Source: Tilletia caries
Lineage: Eukaryota > Basidiomycota > Exobasidiomycetes > Tilletiales > Tilletiaceae
Direction of reading: 5' to 3'
DNA: 64,000 bases
NCBI GenBank assembly: GCA_032718865.1
Contig: JALUTQ010000007.1
Location: 1,178,001 to 1,242,000, forward strand
The notes under the pieces were generated by a model, which did not search any database, had not been told where the DNA came from, and saw nothing but the letters and a program-made list of their open reading frames with translations. Below, one piece after another: positions 43,829 through 54,053 of the stretch. Both the position numbers and the translations under genes were made by a program. Numbering within the stretch: the stretch's first letter is position 1; each line of letters opens with the position of its first letter.

Positions 43829-46315
43829 GAATTGAAAACAGTTACAAGATTCTGACAAAATGATGTGGAATGAGAAGTCACCGACAAATTTTATTGCAAA
43901 TAGTAAGTAAGTAGTAGATCATTAAAGTATCAAATGTATGGAGCTTCAAACGGCACGAGATTTATCAAAGCCAACATAAACTTGGAATCAACTCATTTTT
44001 CGACGGCTGATAATGATACTACATAGTGCTGACAGTAACTGGGTAGTAAACCAATGGCGACTTTGCCGACTAGATAGTAATTTACTAGTGACTGCGTACG
44101 AGTACGTGATTGGCTGATTAGCAACAATGCGGAACTACTACTTGCTAGTGTTAGCAAGCAACTTCAAGTTAATCACGAAGACAAACCTCACCATCTCCAT
44201 AATTTTTTTTGCCCTTTCCCGGGCCCGCCAAATGAAATTTCACTTTATTTTTTGGACGGTCCAGGCCTCAGTGGCCAAAGTACGGTGAAAGTTTCGCCAT
44301 TAATTTTTCACTTCCAAGTCACAAATTATAGAATTAGGGAGTTGTCGAGGCCTTGAGGGCTGGCGGAAATCATGGTATTCTATCCCCGCCTTAGGGGCTA
44401 GGGTTAGGGGTTTACGTCTGAATGAGCCAATGATCCAGCCAGCCACGAAAGTTGTTCAGCGACCGTATAGCTGCGATCACGCTGGTCTGCTTCGTGGCTT
44501 ACTATTTCTGTATGTTCCTGTCCGACTGAAGAATACATGGGCGAATTAAACCTTTAGATCATATCCTTTTTCTGACGGGGCCCATACCCACACCCAAGGG
44601 TATACCTATAATATACCTAGGTATACCCGTGTACCCGCTTACAAAATCTTACGTAATTGATTTTTTTTTGCCTGTATCAAAGCATGATAGCGTTCTTAAG
44701 GTTGTTCATGACGTTCCAGAGCGTGAGCGGCGCTGCAGCCGGTGATGTATGAGGTTCAGTCGAATATTGTCATGATTTCAGAGAAGGTGGGAGAATTGGT
44801 CTAAAGCACAGAATTCTATGGACGCTGAGAGATGCTAGGCCCAGCAGTAGTCGCCGTATTTGGTAAGCGTAAGAAATTGGTGGGTACGCGTAAGAAAATC
44901 TAAATAAACTCGTGCGTAAGTTTGCTGAATTTACGTAAGCGGGCTCAGTGGGAACTGGGAGCTCGGAGCCTTAAGTTGCTTCAGGATCCTGAAGCATAGC
45001 ATAGGCTCTCAGAAACCCGCAAGAACTGGCCTGGGGCGCCATTACACAACGCCAACAGTACCATCCCAGGGCCCAGAGCGTCATGAGCAATTGAAAATGC
45101 TTCAATGCTTTCAGAAAGTACACTCGCGTTTACCCGGGTATATGTGCGTATACTGAGGTATAAACAGGCGTGCCTGAGAATTCTGAGTTCTTACGGCAAA
45201 CATTGAAAATGGGTATAAGTCACACAGAAGAACCTGCGAATGATGTTGGGTCACTGAACCACTCAGAGACCGTAACTGGCAAAAAATCAGCCTAGGTATG
45301 GGCCAGGTATGGTGGGTATACGCGGGTCATACCCACATACCTAACCTCGTGGGTATGGCGGACCCCATACCCAATACCGTACCCATACCCACAGGGTAGG
45401 TACTAAGTATACCCAAGGTGTACCCATACCCATGCCGACCTCTGGCTAGGAAAATCAGCACGCGTACGGAGGTGTGGCTGCCGCTTTCACCCAAAATGGA
45501 CACAAGGTCAAAGGCATACAGTCCAGACCGTTGCGAACACAGCAGAGCATGGCTTAGGAGAGTACATGACGAACGGGAGCTATGTCATTACAAGAAGAAA
45601 GGAATACAGGCTCCAACGATGCAGGAAGATGCTGTGAAATGAAAGAGGTGGTTCTGTCAGTAACGCGCTCTTCTGAGAGAGCAGATACGGTACGAGAGAA
45701 GGGTAACAGTGACGAGCGACGGGTTGGTATAAATGTAAGTCCTCTGATTCGAGTGATGATGCTGGTGCTGGTGTGCTAGTTAGGGGGTTGGGGGGTTAGG
45801 GGGTAGCGCCTTGGCGGCTCCAAATTCAGGGATGCCGTGCTTGATGGCAAGCTGAATGAGGTGGGCGGAGCACCTCACCTTGTGGAAGGGCATGAGGGCG
45901 AAGGCCTCTTCAAGATGAGCCGCGATGTTGGAACTTGGAGGCGCTGCCTGTGTTGTCCGTCACGAAGGCGCCGACCTTGTTCTCGATGCCGTAGGACTTC
46001 AAGGTGTCCCAGATCAACTCGAAGGCGTGAAGGGCGGAGTAGGGGGAGGGGAAGTCGATGAAGCCGAGAAGACACGACTTGTGCTTCCACTGGCTGTCGA
46101 TCCAGTGGCCAGTGAAGGCGAGGAAGGCGGAAGCTGTCGCCATTCGGATTTCGGAGCCGATCACGAGTCAGTGGTGAGGTCGATGCGACCATCGAAGCAG
46201 GCGAGGATGCGCATGACCTAAGATCACAGTGAAAGTGCAACGTCGGGTCGTGAGTTGTCAGCTATGGTCAGAGCTCGGCAAGTGAAGATAGTGAGCATTT
46301 TTTCGGACAAAGTAT

Positions 46316-46319
46316 AGTG

Positions 46320-46350
<31 letters not shown>

Positions 46351-46351
46351 A
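46316..46351. repeat. microsatellite (AGTGAA)n
   Basis: About six head-to-tail AGTGAA units within the MITE's left part, an expanded version of its interior word. Confidence 0.85.
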
Positions 46352-46483
46352 GGTCTCAGCTGGTGGACAAAGTACAGTTTAGTTGTGAAAATTTGAGATA
46401 GTGACTACTAGTTTGAGCGCTTTTTGCCACCGTTGCGGCCATAGAGAAGACCGCGGTGGTCCCTGGTTTTGTTTCATCAGAGC

Positions 46484-47907
46484 CAGTGATCATTATGATG
46501 CATATGTGACAATTTTTTGGGCGATGTCATCTATCTGCATTATGACAATCTAGTTTTGGGAAGGCGATGTCATATATATGCATTATGCAAATGTCATTTT
46601 TCTGTCATATGAAGTCATAAAATTGTCTATTTCTGTCATATTACGTAAGCAAACTTTCCGCCTCTGAGTTGACCGTAATATCGCGTGGCGAAGCGCGTCT
46701 CGCCATGTGGTGAGCCGCGAAGCGCGTCAAGCCGCGTCGCCGCGTTCCCTCTTTCAGGTTGGCGCAGTTTTCACCTCATATCCAGCCACCCAGAACAGGC
46801 GCGTGAAGCTTGCTGCGGAACATGTAACATGTTGGGAGCCATTTTGAGCTCCGGAGCGTTTTTTTTTTGTATCGGGAGAAGGGGCAGGGCCCAGGGGGAT
46901 GCCGGAGACCAAGGCTCGGCAACTATCTTCACTATGTAACTATGATAACTATATAGTTATAACTAACAGTGATAACTTGACTATACTTTGGGCGGCGAAG
47001 CCGCCTAGAAAAAATAGTAGCTATAACTTTTTCAGATCGGCGCGGAGTAACTAATAGTTGAAATAGTTATGGAAAATCGCACTTGGCTGATATAGCCACT
47101 AGATAGTCACTATGTAGTAGCTCCAGCTACTCCTAGTCACATATAGTCGCTATCTCAGTTACTCATAGCCACATATAGTGACTATTTCACCCAAATGTAA
47201 CTTTTTGTGTTGGACAGGGGCTGGCTGAGATAGCTGCTGGATAGTTACTATATAGTAGTTCCAGTCACTTATAGCCACATATAGTGACTATGTCGATCTC
47301 ACTTTGTGCTGAAACAGTCACAGGTATCTACTGGAAGTGACTATAGTGGCTATTTCAGCGAAAAGCCAACGAAAATTTTGCATGGCTGAAATAGTAACTA
47401 TTAGTTTTTATAGTAGCTATATCTCACTTGACTATACTATTTTCCGCCGAGGTGACCACTCACTATAACTTGACTATACTATTTCGCAGAAAAGTGGTAA
47501 CTCTAGTAGCTTGCCGAGCCTTGCCGGAGACACGGAAGATGCCAAAACGCTTAATTTAATTCTGAAAATGCCAGGCACTCGGCGCCTGAGCGGTGAGCCT
47601 GACCAGAATTTAGAGCTCAGGTCATATAAAATGTCAGATTTGCCAAGAATATGACATGATTATGCATGACCATATGACAGAATTATGCATCTTTTCGGCC
47701 CGGCTGTGGACGTTTTGTCAGAATACTGTCGTACATAAGGCATGTGTTCTGCATTGTCATATGACAGCCACGGGAGGCATTATGGCCATAAATATGACAA
47801 TGAGACTTTGTCATAAACCTGTCATATGACTATGACAATTTTTTTGTCATAATTCTGTCATATGCATAATATGACTTCATATGTATGACAAAAGGTGATG
47901 ATCACTG
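46484..47907. mobile_element. hAT-like MITE, CAGTG tip with GTCATATGAC words, nested
   Basis: Ends CAGTGATCATTATGATGCAT and, inverted, CAGTGATCATCACCTTTTGT; perfect duplication ATCAGAGC (46476-46483, 47908-47915). Interior words are TCATATGAC and TATGACA. A GC-rich insert-like middle (46670-46910) and the element at 46910-47523 lie inside. A shorter relative is at 52948-53554. Confidence 0.9.
46910..47523. mobile_element. hAT-like MITE, CAAGGCTCGGC family with TAGTAACTA words
   Basis: 614 bp, ends CAAGGCTCGGCAACTATCTT and, inverted, CAAGGCTCGGCAAGCTACTA; perfect duplication CCGGAGAC (46902-46909, 47524-47531). Inverted relative to its homologue at 30072-30693. Confidence 0.92.
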
Positions 47908-48060
47908 ATCAGAGCTCTACCAAGTCACTAGGCAGTGAAGATAGTTGCAAGAGTTTCCAAAGTGATGTGAAATGAGGAGTATCTAATAATATCATAAAGT
48001 GTTGATAGCAACTGGGTAGTAAACTATTAGTTGCTTTTCTGACTGAATAGTTACTTACTA

Positions 48061-48500
48061 CAGTGGAAGCTCGTTAATTTCATATGGTCGGGACCGGGGG
48101 TTGGATATTCCAATAACGGAATATTCCGTAAAGTGAGAATGGGAGATCACGTGACCCCCAAAACGCCACGCGAGGTGTGCCCGATCTGAGTGTTTAGCGG
48201 CAGTCTGGGTAGGCGCCTTATTATATATGTGCATATTGTGGTCCGTGCGAGGTCTGGGCAGTTGGTCAAAGGCTTTGAAGCTCTAATTTTGGCTTGCGCA
48301 GAGCGCTGTCGGGGCGACAGACCCACTGAAAGGTCCCCAGACCCCATTTTTTAGTGGAATATTTTCCAAATTCGCTTGGAATATAGTCCACTACCGACAA
48401 TATTCCATTATTACTAGTGTCCCGTCGCGGATCCGGCCAAAATGCATTCCAATAACGAAATATTCCAATAGGATGTCATTCCATTAACGAGCTTCCACTG
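48061..48500. mobile_element. pogo-like MITE with TA duplication
   Basis: 440 bp with inverted ends CAGTGGAAGCTCGTTAAT, flanked by TA on both sides (48059-48060, 48501-48502). CAGT tips and a TA target are typical of the pogo branch of Tc1/mariner. Interior has TATTCCAATAACGGAATATTCC palindromic words. No coding. Two pogo-like transposase relics lie in this window (26324-27615, 61658-63986). Confidence 0.88.
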
Positions 48501-49394
48501 TAGCGACTACCTTAAATTGGCAGCACTACTAGTGATAGCAAGTGACTTCAAGTTCAACATGAAGACGAACTCACTATCTCCATACTTTCTTCACTTTCCC
48601 GGCCCCGCCAAAGTTAAAGTTCACTATCTTTTTTTCGACGGCTCGGACGCCAAAGTATAGTGAAAGTTTCACTACTAGCTCTCACTTCCAAGTTACAAAG
48701 TATAGGAAGTGAAGGAAGTTGCCGAGGCCTGACTATGGAGCAGGGTAATGGGAAAGTCCCGGTGAGAGCAGTACACCAAAGTCTCATCTTCGTCTTCATG
48801 ATGAAGTGGCGGCTCATGAGGTGGTTCTTGAGGGCGTCCGCCTTGATAGGGATGTACTCCGGGCAAAGTTGCTGGCAGAAGTCCAGGAAGGCCCGGTGCT
48901 CAACAGCAATGAAATCCTGTTCACTGTTGATCGCTGGCGACCCAAGTAGCGAGTGTCTCTTTGGCGGCCTTGTCGTCTATCTTCTGGCCGAAAGAGAGCT
49001 GCTGCTGACCAGCCTCCAGCTTGAGTCCAAAGCAGAAAGAGGCGTGACCCAGATATGACGGGTTCCTGAAGACATATGAAATGTTAGATGACCGACGACT
49101 AAGGAAAGCGCAGAACGTACGAAGATTCACCGCTGAAGTTGTCCTCCTTGGATTTTGGAAGTCAGCAGATTGCCGCATTTCTTTCAGGCAGCCTGGCCCT
49201 TTGACCTCTGGTCGGGTCGATGTAGTCCCAGACGGAGAACTGTGAGCTTGCCGCTCGGTTTTTTGCGGCAGGCTGGTCAGGATGGCTGAGACTTGGGGCA
49301 GGAGAGCTGGAGGGTGCGCTACCGCTGGCGGTTGTGGAAGCGATAATCTTGAAGTCGGCTATGGAGCCTACTTCTCAGGAAAAAGTGGGACGCT

Positions 49395-49545
49395 TGCGAG
49401 ACGCTGTTGATATGACAGCGTCTCGACAGCGTCTCGGGAGTGATTTGGCAGCAATTCGTGGTCTCTGCCAGCTGACTTTCAAGCGCTTTCGGAACGCTGC
49501 TGCCAATCAGAACGCTGCTGAGACGCTGTCCGGACGCTGCTCTTC
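49395..49545. repeat. scattered GACGCTG words
   Basis: GAGACGCTG, CAGCGTCTC and GGACGCTG occur eight or more times in 150 bp in both orientations. Another short-word cluster, perhaps part of an unrecognised element; ends not found. 48740-49395 otherwise holds the hAT relic. Confidence 0.5.
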
Positions 49546-49599
49546 CGCGCTCCATACGCGTTCCCGTACGCTGTTCACAGTTCACACGCTTGTCGAACA

Positions 49600-50373
49600 C
49601 TGTTGTTACGCTTCATTCTGGCCTGGAACTCTAACAATATACAGCCAAATACTATTGCTCTGGGAAGACACTGAGATGTTGCACATAAAGGAGATTGGAA
49701 GAGATAACTGAATCCGTCAAGGAAGGGAGAGCCGGAGAGGGAGGGCTCAGGGCCAGAGACTCGGAGTGCTCGAAGGAGTCCGAGACGATCGAGATTTGTG
49801 GGCATGCTGCAGGTATGCGGGTCCGAGTAGCTGCAACAAGACGTCGTCAGCGACCAATGGGCATAAATTTTGCGTGAGGGTTAGCAAAGCATATTCAGAA
49901 GGATTGATGACTGGCAGGCACTCACTCAGTCATCGCTGCTGAAAAAGAACGAAAGTCAGCATACATGCGCACTTGGTCGACCTAATGGATGCACGATTTA
50001 CGACTGACCAATACCATTGTATACGACATGCGACTGTGAAGAACTGAATATGGCTAGTCGGTAGAGGACACAACACGACACGAGAAGAGAGAGGGGTCAG
50101 GTACTCACAGCAATTATCAGCCGGGGGCATGGATACATGGGGCTTGGGGCTTTGGGAGACGTATGGATCGGCAACTGCTGAGAAGAAACTGAAAAACTGA
50201 AATGATCATCGCGTGAGCTATGTGCGCACAAAGAAGGTCTTAGGCGGATCAGGAAGCAAGCGCAAGCGATCACGGGGGATGGACTCACTGCGGTTCGATG
50301 TGGGCGAGGAGGACTACGCGAGTAGGGAGCGATAATGATACGATATCTGTGGGGTAGAAGAGGGAGGAAGAGG
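49600..50373 (-). other. possible decayed multi-exon gene
   Basis: Minus strand shows intron-like borders (TTGTTGCAG before CTACTCGGACC near 49829). A Ser/Pro-rich frame follows (CPQISIVSDSFEHSESLALS), resembling in style the gene at 52636-53960. No continuous product could be assembled. Confidence 0.25.
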
Positions 50374-51123
50374 TAAGGATGGGCGCGGAGGGCCCCGGAG
50401 TGCTCCGTACTCCGGGGCCCCTACTCCGGCTGAGTCCGGCTGATTTTCAGATGCATTTTCGCGCTCCGTACTCCGCTCATTTTTAGGCAGTCGCCCCAAC
50501 TCCACTCCGCGCTCCGCACAAAATCTCCCCATCTCATTGCGCCAGCTCCGTACTCCGGCTAAATTTCAATAAATTTCAAAGTCCACTCCGCACTCCGGGG
50601 AACGTTCGCAGAGGTCCTACAAAACTTGAGAAATCGGGACCCTTACATTGATTGCCGCCCTTCCATCCACGTGTTTGTTCGACAGAATCATCGTTGACGG
50701 TCGTAGAGCTCACCAACACACAATATGAACCCCAAATGAGAAATCTGAAAAAGAATTTTTGCTAAATTTTTTTGAAAAATCAGAGCAAAATGTGACCATT
50801 TCTGACTGAAATTTTCAAAATTGCGACCTGATTTTGAAAAAGGGACGGCCCCGGAGCGCCCCGGAGTTTCGGCGAAACTCCGCACTCCGTCTGGCATTCG
50901 AGCTAGTCACTCCGTACTCCGGGGAAAAATCAGCTCCAGGCCTTGCCGTACTCCGTACTCCGGGGACATGACAGGCTTGCGCTCCGTACTCCTGCAGAAT
51001 TCAATCAGCGGGAGTAAATCCTCGAAAATGCACTCCGTACTCCGTACTCCCCCGGAGTGAGGCCCCGACTAGCCGGGGAACTCCGGGAAACCCACTCCGG
51101 GGCTTACTCCGCGCCCATCCTTA
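50374..51123. mobile_element. hAT-like MITE, TAAGGATGGGC family
   Basis: 750 bp, ends TAAGGATGGGCGCGGAG, perfect inverted match at the right end. Flanks GGAAGAGG and CTACAGGA do not match, so the target duplication is lost, possibly by recombination. Words are CTCCGTACTCCGGGG. Its right-central part (about 50778-51012) recurs as a fragment at 61426-61656. Confidence 0.85.
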
Positions 51124-51599
51124 CTACAGGACAACAAAACAAGGGTTCAACTTCATGCCCGCAGGCCGCACTGAACACTGGACACGGTAGAATAACAGCT
51201 GAGTACTGACCAATGTCTGCTTCTTCAGAGGCATCCTGCTCCTCATCGAGACTGTCTCCGTCATCCAAACCGATCGTGTCTGCCCAAAAGGAATGCGCAC
51301 GGTGCCTGTGAATGCAGCTGGTCGCAGGCTGGGGTTTGATCGAGCAATGAGACGCAGAGCAAGTCCACAGACTGGACCCAAGCAAGGAAACAATGCACCG
51401 CTTCCCGTCTTGAATTTGTACGTTGATGCTGCTCCTTGTCGACAGCACAGAGAACCACGCCCTCCGTCCTCGAAGGTACGCCGCAATCTGGATTGCGACT
51501 GGATTGACTGAAACGGTTAAGGCGAAGGGAGGATTGAGATCAGTCATCTATCATCGGACGCACATACATCTCCTGCTGGCATGCTACGCCGCCATCCGC
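51124..51599 (-). other. possible gene fragment upstream of a MITE
   Basis: Several overlapping minus-strand frames, for example IDGKRCIVSLLGSSLWTCS-type and EGVVLCAVDKEQHQR. None can be chosen on sequence alone. The acceptor-like TTTGCAG|CAGCGG near 52382 and the MITE target CCATCCGC suggest a disrupted intron-exon region. Confidence 0.2.
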
Positions 51600-52370
51600 T
51601 AAGGAAGAGCACGGAGTGCCCCGGGATTTTCGTACTCCGGGGAGGACCTCCGCATCAATTCCGGGGCCTCTCAGGGCATTCCGCATTCCGGTAAAATTAC
51701 TCTTCTTTGGGGCGCAGAGCTCCGTATTCCGGGGAAAGATCCAGATTCATACATCTGGAATTCCGGCTTCCGTCAAAATTTAGGTTTTGATCAATTTTCG
51801 ATTCCTCATTCCGCAGCTCCCGGAATGCGGAATTTCGCCGGATTCCGGGACTCATCCTCCGCAGTCACAAAATCATATGAAAACGAGTCGACCCCTTTCT
51901 AATTCGGCTTTGTACTCGTCCATAGTCTACATTGAAGCTCTGCATTGGCCATTTGATGCCTCACTCGCGTCAATTTGCTCCTCTTCAAGCCTCAAATGTC
52001 CTGTTGAGACCACAAGACTGGGTCTCCTCATATGTGAAACTCGCCATAGAGTCTCATTTATAGATGAAACCCCAAATGAGACCCCACATCACTTGACCCC
52101 CGAAATCTCCCGAAATTCCGCCGGATTTCGGGAGAATGAGCTTGTCTGGCCACAGATTCCGCATTCCGCAAGAAAAGTCACGGCCAAAGCAAAATCCATT
52201 CCGCATTCCGGTTGAGCGGTACCAGGAAATTCCGGCTTCCTGCTTAAAAGGACTAAATTGACAAAAATGGGAAATTCGCATTCCGGGTTCCGGGTACCGC
52301 CGGAACTCTGCCCGGAGCCCCCCGGAATTCCTGCAAACCCATTCTGGGGTCTACTCCGTGCTCTTCCTTA
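51600..52370. mobile_element. hAT-like MITE, TAAGGAAGAGC family
   Basis: 771 bp, ends TAAGGAAGAGCACGGAGT with a perfect inverted match, perfect duplication CCATCCGC (51592-51599, 52371-52378). Interior words are ATTCCGCATTCCGG, an A/T-shifted version of the CTCCGTACTCCGG word used by the sister families. Confidence 0.92.
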
Positions 52371-52635
52371 CCATCCGCTGCTGCAAATAGAACGAGACAG
52401 GCGGGACAGCAGGAAGGCGTGGAAACAAACTCACTGCGCTGCGATAATGTTAGCTCTTTCTGGAACTGCTGACGGTGATGCAGCAAGACTCTCTTGTGCA
52501 GACAGTCAAGGCCGCCGCGTCCGGCCGTCCGTCCGTGCAATCACATGTAGCAGCGTCTTCTGAGATTGATCCTCCCAAGCTCACGCCTTCGTACAATGTG
52601 ACATGATGGAAGTGACCTATCTGTAATATTCGAGT

Positions 52636-53960
52636 TCAAAATGAAAGAGAGGTGGCAATGTCGGACTCAGACATCATATCCCGCCCAGTGGGCACGCGGG
52701 CAACAAAACTTTGCCTGACCTGAGGAATTCCGCCGATGACTCCTTCGAGAACCCAGCACCGATGATCTAGGCGAGCCACGTACGCGGTCTGCTGTGCAAA
52801 CAGCATGTCTGCATAGTCCTCCAAAGAGCACTGGTCGCGGTGCTGATCTTGTAAAGCAGGATCCGCTGCCTCGACCGCAGAGCTCCAGACATCGCCGAAG
52901 TTGTCGCCGTCCGCTGTTGGCCCGAAATCAATTGGGACATCCTGATTCAGTGCTTTTCATGGGTCATATGACCCTGTTTTTGGGGCTTGGTCATATGACA
53001 TGACTCTTATTGTGTGCGCACCTCAGAGGCTGGTCATATGACATGACCTGAATAGGAGTCATATGACTCTTATTCAAGTCATATTTGGTCATATTCCTCA
53101 ATGTCACAAAATGCCTTCCGAGGTTGGACTCTGGCGTTTAAAGGTTGCGACAACACACGAACATGTTGTTACATACTGTTATGCCACATGTGACAGTGCG
53201 AAAGTCAAAAAAGTCAACTCTGTGCTAGAAATATCGGTGACAGATGCTCTAGCTCGAGTTGAGGTCAGAGAGTAAGTCTGAATTGGGTCATAATTAGGTC
53301 ATAATTAAGAGACATAATATCACAAAAAGAGTCATATTATGACTAAATTGTGTGTTTGCAGGATTTCTGGTCATATTTCTGGTCATAATGTCATATATGA
53401 CAAAAATTTCCAAAGTCTGGTCATACGATATGACCTCCGATATGACCTCCAGGGCCACTCTTAATTTTCAAATATGACTTATGACTCTATGACTCTTAAA
53501 ATGGTCATATGACCTATATGACTCTTACGGGTCATATTATCCTGCAAAGCACTGTCCTGATTGGATGCGGGAGCGTCGAGATCAACCAGTTGGGAGACGG
53601 ATGCTGCTGCAGCGTCATCGAGAAAAGGATCTGCTAGCTGAATGCGAGGCACGGGCCTCCGCGGCTGACCTGAAGACCCGGCTTTTCTCTGCTTCCTCTT
53701 GCGGGGCTTTCGGCTCTGTATCTCTTCAGGAAAAAGAGATGCTGTTATTGTTGGCCTGGGAAGAGTCTCATTGAAGCCTGGATGAGTGATAAATTGGGGA
53801 AGGATATCAGTGCGCTGTAAAGACGACGGAGCTGATACTCCAGGGAAAAATGACGGCAAAGAAGCGGAGGGCAAAGGGACGACTTGAAGCTGAAGCAGCC
53901 GAAGGCAAAGGATTAACTTGCAGTGAAGAACTGGAAGGCAAACTTGATGGCTGGGACAGC
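52636..53960 (-). pseudogene. host gene split in frame by a MITE
   Basis: Minus strand. The upper part (53960-53555) is Ser/Pro-rich with LPSA repeats, then SRKPRKRKQRKAGSSG (a likely nuclear signal) and RIQLADPFLDDAAAASVSQL, ending DAPASNQD. The lower part (52947-52636) continues VPIDFGPTADGDNFGDVWSS, LEDYADMLFAQQTAYVARLD and a stop at 52636. Removing the 607-bp MITE and one TCCTGATT joins NQD to VPIDFG in the same frame. A one-base break near 53870 separates further LPSA-type sequence upstream, and another MITE begins at 54054. No domain recognised; could be a regulator. Confidence 0.55.
52948..53554. mobile_element. hAT-like MITE, CAGTGCTTT tip with GTCATATGAC words
   Basis: 607 bp, ends CAGTGCTTTTCATGGGTCAT and, inverted, CAGTGCTTTGCAGGATAATA; perfect duplication TCCTGATT (52940-52947, 53555-53562). 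Dense GGTCATATGACC words. Sits within a coding exon. Confidence 0.93.
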
Positions 53961-54053
53961 GAATCCGCAGAGGGTAAAGGGATATCATCGTCGGCTTCGG
54001 ACTGCGCAGGAAGCGCCAAAAGCCGCGCCGCTACCAGGTTCCGCCCCCGATTT

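Larger units (their letters stand above)
40714..45444. repeat. 4.7-kb near-perfect palindrome
   Basis: Arms about 40714-43065 and 43092-45444 are inverted copies with very few differences, and the spacer is about 26 bp (GGCTCGATGACTGGGTTGAT...). Tips are CAGAGGTCGGCATGGGTATG, a hAT-like start related to the CARRGCTCGGC group. No matching 8-bp duplication is seen outside (CGCACTGG against GCTAGGAA). Each arm contains, from outside in, GGGTATGGGTA/TACCCA arrays, a stretch related to the MITE at 46269-48731, and a broken Zn2Cys6 gene. Confidence 0.9.
46269..48731. mobile_element. hAT-like MITE, CAGAGCTCGGC family, carrying three further elements
   Basis: Ends CAGAGCTCGGCAAGTGAAGA and, inverted, CAGGCCTCGGCAACTTCCTT. 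Flanks GCTATGGT and ACTATGGA match in the inner six bases, a worn 8-bp duplication. Words are AAGTATAGTGAAAG and AGTGACTTCAAG. It contains elements at 46484-47907 (itself interrupted) and 48061-48500; the rest resembles the inner part of each palindrome arm. Confidence 0.8.
45785..49180 (-). pseudogene. hAT transposase, split by a MITE nest
   Basis: Minus strand. 49180-48735 carries NPSYLGHASFCFGLKLEAGQ, AKETLATWVASDQQ and, after a frameshift, DFIAVEHRAFLDFCQQLCPE and IKADALKNHLM, matching the pre-catalytic part of hAT transposases. After the MITE, 46225-45785 carries MRILACFDGRIDLTTDS followed by a stop where the family has Trp (TDSW). FLAFTGHWIDSQWKHKSCLL, VTDNTGSA and, after another shift, KVRCSAHLIQLAIKHG are hAT RNase-H-fold motifs, including the DN and C..H pairs. 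The MITE appears to lie in or next to an intron (GTGTACT...GATCTTAG). The C-terminal dimerisation region is not seen. A relative of this gene is the likely source of transposase for the MITEs here. Confidence 0.75.

Noticed and set aside
45778..45806. TTAGGGGGTTGGGGGGTTAGGGGG resembling telomere repeat
   Set aside because: Unit length is irregular and the run is under 30 bp; no TTAGGG array. Treated as a G-rich simple stretch.
50097..50288. Minus-strand Ser/Pro/Cys frame as a secreted protein
   Set aside because: No convincing start context or signal peptide; likely intron or intergenic sequence.
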